This document shows, piece by piece, positions 6,512 through 11,097 of a DNA stretch of 11,097 nucleotides. The position numbers and the translations under genes are program-made. This stretch comes from Anaerolineaceae bacterium UBA5838. Its GTDB lineage: Bacteria > Chloroflexota > Anaerolineae > Anaerolineales > Anaerolineaceae. The stretch covers positions 1-11,097 of the forward strand of contig DJGU01000066.1 of the NCBI GenBank assembly GCA_002432795.1, read 5' to 3'. Below the pieces are notes generated by a model, which was not told the origin of the DNA, did not search any database, and saw only the letters and a program-made list of their open reading frames with translations. The first letter of the stretch is position 1. Each line of letters opens with the position of its first letter.

Positions 6512-7831
6512 CTAAGGTTCCAGTCGGTTTGGTCCTCTGAAGAGGTAAACAGCATCCCGGATCGAGGGAAGGTTGAGCATGACCATCAAAAGACGGCTTA
6601 GCCCCAGCCCCAGACCGCCGTGCGGCGGGCAGCCATAGCGGAAGAAGTTCAGATAGTTCTGGATGGGTTCCAGGGTCAGACCTTTATCGAGGGCTTGTCT
6701 AGCCAGCTTTTCGTAGCGGTGTTCACGCTGAGCACCGGTGGTGATCTCCAACCCGCGTCCGAGCAGGTCAAAGCTCTTGGTGAGTGTGGGGTTGTCTTCG
6801 TGGAGCATATGATAAAAAGGCCGCACTGTGAAAGGCCAGTCTTTGATGAAGACAAAATCATGACCGAAGGTTTGCTTGATGTATTCGCCGATGGCGCGCT
6901 CCGCTCCGGGGTCAAGGTCACCTTTGCGCTCTGGAGGCAGCTTGTAATCCATACCCTTGAGGATATGATAGGCTTCTGCCATTGTCAGGCGTGGGAAGGG
7001 GACAGACGGCACTTCGAAATCTACGTCGAAGTACTCCTTGATGGCATCATGGAATTTCGCATCGATAGCCTGGTAAACATACGCCAGCCATTTTTCTGTA
7101 AAAGCCATCACGTCTTCATGGCTTTCGATCCAGGAGATTTCAAAGTCCACACCAGTAAACTCCGTCATGTGGCGCGAGGTAAAAGAGGGGTCAGCCCGGA
7201 AGACCGGTCCGATCTCGAATATGCGTTCAAAACCAGCCGCTTGCGCCATCTGCTTGTAGAACTGGGGGGACTGCGCCAGGTAGGCCGTGCGGTCAAAGTA
7301 TTCCACTCTGAAGAGCTCCGCGCCGCTTTCGCTGGGAGTTCCCATGATCTTGGGGGAATGAATTTCGATAAAACCGTTTTCAATCCAATATTCGCGCATG
7401 GCTTGTTCGGCACAGGTCTGGATCTCAAAAATCAGGCGATTACGTTCGCGCCGCAGATCCAGGTAGCGCCATTCCATGCGGTAGTCCTGGTCTGGAAGGG
7501 TATCAGAAAAGGGTTCAAATGGAAGAGGAAGCTCAGCATTGTTTTCTACGGTTAGCGATTCGAGCTGTATCTCAATGCCACCAAGTTTGACGACCTCATT
7601 TTCCACTACTTTTCCCGTAATCGTCAGTGCCGATTCTGTACCCAGGGCTGAAATAACTTCCGCGAGTTCCAAATTGCCTTTTTTCCAGTGAGCTATCTGC
7701 ACCAGCCCGGTTTTGTCGCGCAGGATCAGAAACTGCATGCTTTTCTGATCGCGTAGGGTTTGCAGCCAGCCCTTGAGGGTGACCTGCTGACCGATTTTTG
7801 TCTTCAGGTCTTTAATGTAAGTTCGTTCCAT
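6512..7831 (-). CDS. aspS: Archaeal-type aspartyl-tRNA synthetase
   Basis: Class IIb aminoacyl-tRNA synthetase charging tRNA-Asp (and possibly tRNA-Asn). At 439 residues it is the compact archaeal/eukaryotic type without the GAD insertion domain that makes typical bacterial AspRS about 590 residues. The N-terminal OB-fold anticodon-binding domain spans about 1-105 (GWLQTLRD, FLILRDKTGLVQI). The catalytic core has FIEIHSPKI (154-162), SESGAELF (167-174), LAQSPQFYKQ (185-194), motif 2 FRADPSFTSRHMTEF (211-225) and motif 3 GLGLGLSRLL (406-415) with Arg413. Many such enzymes in bacteria are annotated as non-discriminating aspartate-tRNA(Asn) ligases, which need GatCAB to finish Asn-tRNA. Here residues Gln24 and Lys82 stand where specificity is set, so that label is uncertain. 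It follows meaB after 6 nt, with GGAG overlapping the meaB stop as ribosome binding site. Confidence 0.95.
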   Translation of the reverse strand: MERTYIKDLKTKIGQQVTLKGWLQTLRDQKSMQFLILRDKTGLVQIAHWKKGNLELAEVISALGTESALTITGKVVENEVVKLGGIEIQLESLTVENNAELPLPFEPFSDTLPDQDYRMEWRYLDLRRERNRLIFEIQTCAEQAMREYWIENGFIEIHSPKIMGTPSESGAELFRVEYFDRTAYLAQSPQFYKQMAQAAGFERIFEIGPVFRADPSFTSRHMTEFTGVDFEISWIESHEDVMAFTEKWLAYVYQAIDAKFHDAIKEYFDVDFEVPSVPFPRLTMAEAYHILKGMDYKLPPERKGDLDPGAERAIGEYIKQTFGHDFVFIKDWPFTVRPFYHMLHEDNPTLTKSFDLLGRGLEITTGAQREHRYEKLARQALDKGLTLEPIQNYLNFFRYGCPPHGGLGLGLSRLLMVMLNLPSIRDAVYLFRGPNRLEP

Positions 7832-7837
7832 ATGGTC

Positions 7838-8872
7838 TTACTCCGATGATTCCAAAGAGTTATTTCGATTATACGTCAATAATACACGAACTGCTTCATT
7901 AGGGGAAATTCCGCGTTTTTGGACTTCTTCGACCAGGGAATTGACCAAATCTGTGGGTACATTTTGATTAAAATCTTTGAGCAAAGAGGCAATCAACTGA
8001 TGGCGAATGTTTGCCCGAATAGCTGCCTTGTCCTTTGCGTGCCACTGACCGCTTTGGCGCAAGTAAGCTGCGTGATTTAGAATGACCTCGGTCAGTTCCT
8101 GAATACCCTTAAACTCACAAGCCACGGTCTTCAGAATTGGGGGAACCCAATGTGCTGATGCGGTTTCATGCTCAGAAATTTCCCGAAAATCTTCCAGGTG
8201 ATGTTTTCCGTTGTTGATGCTCCTGGCGTAGCCCATTTCAACCATGTTCCTGAGATACGTGACGCTTTGGTCAGCCCCCGGGCGGTCGGCTTTATTGACC
8301 ACCAGGATGTCCGCGATCTCCAGAATTCCGGCTTTGATCGATTGAATGTCATCCCCAGTACCAGGGGTGTCGACCACGATGGTGGTGTGCGCCAGGTTGA
8401 CCACGTCCACTTCAGACTGACCCGCGCCTACTGTTTCTATCAGGATGAAATCATATCCAGCGGCATCAAAAACCTGGCTCAGGGCTTCTGTTTGCTCTGC
8501 CAATCCTCCCAATGCCCCCCGCGAAGCCATGGAACGAATAAAAATCTGCTTGTCGTCCTGCAAATCGAGCATACGCACCCGGTCACCCAGCAGCGCGCCG
8601 CCGGTGAAGGGGCTGGAAGGGTCCACAGCGATAATCGCAACCTTCTTGTTGGGTTCGCGCCGGCGCAACTCCCGCGCCAGGGCGTTCACGAGTGTGCTTT
8701 TGCCTGAACCAGGCGGCCCTGTGATGCCGATTTTGTGCGCATTGCCAGTCTCAAGAAAGAGTTCCTCAAGCGCAGCCATGCCAGCTTCGGTTCCATTCTC
8801 AACCTGGCTCAAAATGCGAGAAAGGGCAAGCCTGTTGCCCTTTCTTAGTGCGTCGAGTAAAGCCGAGTTCAT
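7838..8872 (-). CDS. meaB: Methylmalonyl-CoA mutase-associated GTPase (MeaB/ArgK family)
   Basis: G3E-family P-loop GTPase that escorts adenosylcobalamin-dependent acyl-CoA mutases, gating cofactor delivery and protecting or reactivating the enzyme. Visible in 344 residues: an N-terminal helical region, Walker A GPPGSGKST (52-60), AVDPSSPFTGGALLGDR (82-98), MASRGALGGLA (115-125) in the MeaB switch region, ETVGAGQSEVDV (146-157) as switch II/Walker B equivalent, DTPGTGDDIQSIKAGI (168-183), and the guanine-specificity motif NKAD (193-196). The C-terminal helices form the dimerisation arm. All GTPase motifs are intact. Its ATG lies 2 nt after the stop of the cobalamin-binding subunit gene (TAG-GC-ATG), so the two are probably coupled and work together. 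The large catalytic mutase subunit is not in the window. Confidence 0.95.
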   Translation of the reverse strand: MNSALLDALRKGNRLALSRILSQVENGTEAGMAALEELFLETGNAHKIGITGPPGSGKSTLVNALARELRRREPNKKVAIIAVDPSSPFTGGALLGDRVRMLDLQDDKQIFIRSMASRGALGGLAEQTEALSQVFDAAGYDFILIETVGAGQSEVDVVNLAHTTIVVDTPGTGDDIQSIKAGILEIADILVVNKADRPGADQSVTYLRNMVEMGYARSINNGKHHLEDFREISEHETASAHWVPPILKTVACEFKGIQELTEVILNHAAYLRQSGQWHAKDKAAIRANIRHQLIASLLKDFNQNVPTDLVNSLVEEVQKRGISPNEAVRVLLTYNRNNSLESSE

Positions 8873-8874
8873 GC

Positions 8875-9279
8875 CTACGCTTTCGATTTTACAGCTTCAC
8901 GGATGTCTTTGCAGACTTCGCGTGTGTCTGTGCCTGGTCCATAGATCTTGTAGACCCCCTGGTCCAGCAGGGTTTTGATATCATCCTCAGGAATGATGCC
9001 GCCCAGAAAAAGTACCACATCTGTCTGTCCGTTTGCTCTGAGGTCGGCGATCACCTGGGGCACCAGCGCGTTGTGCGCGCCTGAAAGAATGGACAATCCA
9101 ACAACGTCCACATCCTCCTGCAAGGCAGCTTCGGCGATCATTTCGGGGGTCTGGCGCAAGCCGGTGTAGATGACTTCCATGCCGTCATCTCTGAGTGCGC
9201 GTGCTATGACTTTAGCGCCCCGGTCGTGACCATCCAAACCGGGTTTGGCAATCAAAACGCGAATCTTTTTCTCGGTCAT
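8875..9279 (-). CDS. Methylmalonyl-CoA mutase-type cobalamin-binding subunit (stand-alone C-terminal domain)
   Basis: A 134-residue B12-binding domain with the base-off/His-on signature. Asp16-Gly17-His18-Asp19-Arg20-Gly21 in KPGLDGHDRG gives the cobalt-ligating His18. LSILSGAH (61-68) is the second cofactor loop and LFLGGIIPEDD (90-100) the third GG loop. This matches the C-terminal domain of methylmalonyl-CoA mutase (TIGR00640 type). In archaea and several bacterial phyla it is a separate small subunit pairing with a large TIM-barrel subunit. With MeaB directly downstream it most likely serves methylmalonyl-CoA/succinyl-CoA interconversion; a related mutase (isobutyryl- or ethylmalonyl-type) cannot be excluded. 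The start is firm: AAGGAGAG lies four bases before the ATG. It is the first gene of the seven-gene block and has a TATAAT box 27 nt upstream. The symbol is left blank because naming of split subunits varies. Confidence 0.92.
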   Translation of the reverse strand: MTEKKIRVLIAKPGLDGHDRGAKVIARALRDDGMEVIYTGLRQTPEMIAEAALQEDVDVVGLSILSGAHNALVPQVIADLRANGQTDVVLFLGGIIPEDDIKTLLDQGVYKIYGPGTDTREVCKDIREAVKSKA

Positions 9280-9305
9280 TGACTCTCCTTTTCGTTGTCG
9301 CTTAG

Positions 9306-9311
9306 ATTATA
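9306..9311 (-). promoter_or_regulatory. Probable -10 box of the seven-gene operon
   Basis: The minus strand reads a perfect TATAAT preceded by CGT, in the 62-nt gap between the flavin-reductase-like gene and the cobalamin-subunit gene. A start near 9299 would give a leader of about 20 nt containing the AAGGAGAG ribosome binding site. Upstream at 17-18 nt only weak -35 matches occur (TGCTAA or CTGCTA). No terminator is evident between the upstream gene and this box, so read-through is also possible. Confidence 0.55.
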
Positions 9312-9341
9312 ACGCCTTCCGCGACCTTTTAGCAGTTATTA

Positions 9342-9878
9342 TTACTCTGACGCGCCTTGATACTTGCTGATTCCCTTGATCTGCAGGATTTCGCCGTAGT
9401 ACAAACGGTGATAATCTCCGCCGTCATACTGATCATGGATGAAGAGCGCGAGGAAATGATCTGGTTTGTAATCTGAAAAGTAAATTTTCTTACATTCCAC
9501 ACTCAACTCCGCCTCGGCGAAAGTCGGCGAACTGACCAAATCCGCTGCCACCGCGCTCAACTGTGTTTTGGATAGCTTGTCTTCATCTCTGCCGGAATGT
9601 CTGCCGAGGTAATTAATGTCTCTTTTGTATTTTGTCGGAAAAGCAGTCAGGGTGAAGTTGTCATAGCGTTCCATGAACTCGTAAGTGAACCGGCTCGGGC
9701 GCACCACAACCAATGCCGCAGGAACACTCCACATCGTGCCAAACAAGCCCCAGCCGATGGTCATGCAGTTGAAATCCCCTTTGGCGAAGTCGCCGCAGGC
9801 GAGCAGAACCATCTGGCGGTCAAAAAGGTAGTGAGGTGAAACTGAAAATTCGAAAGGGTTGATTACATGTAGATCCAT
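9342..9878 (-). CDS. Flavin reductase-like domain protein
   Basis: A 178-residue protein of the flavin reductase / DIM6-NTAB fold, which binds FMN in a split-barrel dimer and typically reduces flavin with NAD(P)H or works as a small flavoprotein. Supporting stretches are FNCMTIGWGLFGTMW (36-50), where the NxMT-x-GW pattern lines the flavin site; PAALVVVRPSRFTYEFME (53-70) with Val-Arg-Pro and Tyr typical of the phosphate/ribityl region; NFTLTAFP (74-81); and LGRHSGRDEDK (91-101), a conserved loop before the helical part. No signal peptide. The ATG is well supported by GGAGGA six bases upstream. It lies upstream of, and on the same strand as, the mutase operon, 62 nt away, and divergent from the flippase-like gene. 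The natural electron partner is unknown. Confidence 0.85.
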   Translation of the reverse strand: MDLHVINPFEFSVSPHYLFDRQMVLLACGDFAKGDFNCMTIGWGLFGTMWSVPAALVVVRPSRFTYEFMERYDNFTLTAFPTKYKRDINYLGRHSGRDEDKLSKTQLSAVAADLVSSPTFAEAELSVECKKIYFSDYKPDHFLALFIHDQYDGGDYHRLYYGEILQIKGISKYQGASE

Positions 9879-9905
9879 TAATTCCTCCGAAAGTGTTTAT
9901 GCCCT

Positions 9906-9911
9906 ATTGTA
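9906..9911 (-). promoter_or_regulatory. Possible -10 box for the flavin-reductase-like gene
   Basis: The minus strand reads TACAAT (5 of 6 consensus bases) 27 nt upstream of the ATG, which would give a leader near 20 nt. No clear -35 hexamer is seen at 16-18 nt. It lies in the 79-nt divergent region together with the plus-strand box at 9936-9941, so the two promoters would overlap. Confidence 0.35.
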
Positions 9912-9935
9912 ACAAATCGTATGGGCTGCCTGTTG

Positions 9936-9941
9936 TATAAT
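9936..9941 (+). promoter_or_regulatory. Probable -10 box for the flippase-like gene
   Basis: A perfect TATAAT on the plus strand, followed after 16 nt by the ATG at 9958. The start of transcription would be near 9948, leaving only about ten leader bases. A TTGTAA at 9907-9912 resembles a -35 hexamer but is 23 nt away, too far for normal use. Confidence 0.5.
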
Positions 9942-9957
9942 TGCGAGCAGGTTTCCT

Positions 9958-10893
9958 ATGTCTAAGCTAAGCAAGCATCGTCTGAACCTGATCATCCGTT
10001 GGGGAGGCACACTTCTCTCCATCGGGATCATGATTTATCTCCTCAGCCGGGTTGGTTGGGGGGAAGCCTGGCAGACCATCCGCCAACTGACTGCCTGGCG
10101 TATTTTGCTGGTTTTGGTGCTGGTATTCGTTTCGCGCCTGGCGACTTTTGGCCGGTGGTACACCCTGCTAAAGGATCAGACCCCCACACTCAGTATCGTG
10201 GATACACTCAAGCTCACCTTTGCAGGTCTTTTTGCCTCGAACGTTCTGCCCACCACGATTGGGGGCGACGTTCTGCGCCTGGCGGGGGCTGTCCGGCTTG
10301 GCCTGAGCGCCAGCCTGGCTGCGGCTTCGCTGGTGGTGGACCGCCTGGTTGGGATGACGGGTATGGCGTTGATGCTGCCATTTTCTCTGCCTGGGCTGAG
10401 CGCTTATCTGCATTCGCGCAATCTTTCTTCCCCGGCGGGAAGCATGGCGCTGCCGATCATCACCCGCTTCAATCAGGGCCTTCGAAAGGTGCTGCAAAAC
10501 CTGCGCTTCTGGTCAAAACACCCTCTTATCCTGATCAAGGCACTCGGATTCACGCTGATCCACCAGGCTGCCATTTACCTGATCATCCGCGTCCTGATCG
10601 AGGGCATGGGGGAGACGCTCAGTTTCTGGCAGATCGCTGGCATCTGGAGCCTGACCTACTTCATCAGCCTTTTGCCCATCTCTATCAACGGATTGGGTTT
10701 GCAGGAAATCACCATCACCAACCTCTACACCCTGTTTGGCGGGCTTTCCCCTGCCACGAGCATCGCGCTGGCGCTGATCCTGCGCCTGGTCTGGCTGTTT
10801 GGCAGCCTGCCGGGAGCCTTGTTCATTGGTGAAGTGCTGGCCGGCAAATCTCCAGCTGAGGTGGAAGAGTCACTTCCTGAGGAAACGTTATGA
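9958..10893 (+). CDS. Flippase-like integral membrane protein (LPG-synthase TM / UPF0104 family)
   Basis: A 311-residue polytopic membrane protein of the YbhN/AglD/MprF-N-terminal type (PF03706-like). I see about seven to eight hydrophobic segments: roughly 12-30, 47-66, 82-98, 116-146, 190-212, 222-243, 262-283 and 280-295. Conserved family positions are NVLPTTIGGDVLRL (95-108), with the GGD-R signature, VVDRLVGM (126-133), and PISINGLGLQE (240-250) near the end. Relatives move or flip lipids such as lysyl-phosphatidylglycerol or polyprenyl-linked sugars; the soluble aminoacyl-transferase domain of MprF is absent, so this is the membrane part only. The C-terminal tail is short and acidic. 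Ribosome binding site is weak (GCAGG) and the leader appears very short. It overlaps the next membrane-protein gene by ATGA, which suggests an envelope lipid or glycan operon continuing beyond the window. Confidence 0.87.
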   Translation: MSKLSKHRLNLIIRWGGTLLSIGIMIYLLSRVGWGEAWQTIRQLTAWRILLVLVLVFVSRLATFGRWYTLLKDQTPTLSIVDTLKLTFAGLFASNVLPTTIGGDVLRLAGAVRLGLSASLAAASLVVDRLVGMTGMALMLPFSLPGLSAYLHSRNLSSPAGSMALPIITRFNQGLRKVLQNLRFWSKHPLILIKALGFTLIHQAAIYLIIRVLIEGMGETLSFWQIAGIWSLTYFISLLPISINGLGLQEITITNLYTLFGGLSPATSIALALILRLVWLFGSLPGALFIGEVLAGKSPAEVEESLPEETL

Positions 10894-11097
10894 GCCAAGA
10901 CGAGACCCAAAAATTTCTGCGCCACTGGTTATTACTGCTGGGCGCGGCTTGCGTTTGGTTCTTGTGGGAGAGCCGCTATGTGCGTAATATCTGGTTCATG
11001 GGCGTAGCAGGCCTGGCGCTGGTTTGTGCCATTTTGTTTTTCCTGACCTGGAAGCTCAAACAGGGTTTTTTCGAAAAGATTCCATCTCCAAAGAATG
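10890..11097 (+). CDS. Small membrane protein, truncated by the window edge
   Basis: An open frame begins with the ATG at 10890-10892, overlapping the TGA of the preceding gene (ATGA), and stays open for 69 codons to the right edge. The visible part has two likely transmembrane helices, about residues 13-27 (LLLLGAACVWFLW) and 33-54 (IWFMGVAGLALVCAILFFLTW), separated by a short charged loop with Arg/Tyr, followed by a basic-aromatic stretch (KLKQGFFEK). I do not recognise the family from this fragment. Overlap and membrane character point to co-function with the flippase-like protein, for example in a polyprenyl-lipid or glycan pathway, but this is inference. Confidence 0.75.
   Translation, partial: MSQDETQKFLRHWLLLLGAACVWFLWESRYVRNIWFMGVAGLALVCAILFFLTWKLKQGFFEKIPSPKN

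Noticed and set aside
6620..7555. Long plus-strand frame (311 codons) opposite aspS
   Set aside because: It lies wholly antisense to a well-conserved synthetase gene, has no ribosome binding site or recognisable domain, and is a codon-bias shadow.
8168..8978. Overlapping plus-strand frames opposite meaB and the cobalamin subunit
   Set aside because: Antisense shadows of two strongly conserved genes, with no start signals.
9999..10832. Long plus-strand frame (277 codons) inside the flippase-like gene
   Set aside because: It is the shifted frame of a clear membrane protein; the translation is His/Pro/Trp-rich with no hydrophobic segments or motifs.
1..11097. CRISPR arrays, tRNA/rRNA genes, insertion sequences, phage or defence genes
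   Set aside because: I looked on both strands for regular repeats, terminal inverted repeats, transposase or nuclease motifs and tRNA-like segments and found none; by-eye inspection could miss a diverged small RNA.

Overview
The window reads as an ordinary stretch of bacterial chromosome with tightly packed genes. It holds twelve protein-coding genes, one of them cut by the right edge. I found no rRNA, tRNA, CRISPR array, insertion sequence or phage gene. The gene set points to an anaerobic Chloroflexota (Anaerolineae-like) bacterium: a compact archaeal-type aspartyl-tRNA synthetase, a methylmalonyl-CoA-mutase-type cobalamin domain as a separate protein next to its MeaB GTPase, RpiB, and a DFR-like SDR. 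This assignment is inferred from gene content only and is moderate at best.

Layout. Positions 1-168 hold no supported gene. A strong intrinsic terminator (169-199) ends a minus-strand AIM24/TIGR00266 gene (236-916). Ribose-5-phosphate isomerase B (1018-1542, minus) follows and has its own -10 box. Facing away from it is a plus-strand pair: a TetR-family regulator (1715-2311) and an NAD(P)-dependent epimerase/reductase (2308-3318), overlapping by ATGA. A perfect 14-bp palindrome lies at the start of this unit, just downstream of a good promoter, so the regulator probably represses itself and the enzyme.

From 9279 down to 3338 seven minus-strand genes are packed with gaps of 1-16 nt: cobalamin-binding mutase subunit, meaB, aspS, a GNAT acetyltransferase, prs (PRPP synthetase), mutM (GTG start) and a class I methyltransferase. 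This is probably one long transcript from a TATAAT-containing promoter near 9306-9311. It joins B12-dependent acyl-CoA rearrangement to tRNA charging, nucleotide precursor supply and DNA repair. The link is probably shared growth-linked expression rather than one pathway. The unit converges on the SDR gene across only 19 nt.

Right end. A flavin-reductase-like protein (9342-9878, minus) is divergent from a flippase-like integral membrane protein of the LPG-synthase TM / UPF0104 family (9958-10893, plus). The latter overlaps by ATGA a second small membrane protein that runs off the window, suggesting an envelope lipid or glycan operon continuing to the right.

I do not see a clear undescribed system. 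The points most worth checking are the specificity-determining residues of the archaeal-type AspRS, the divergent PRPP synthetase signatures, the TetR operator and its SDR partner, and the long mixed-function operon.
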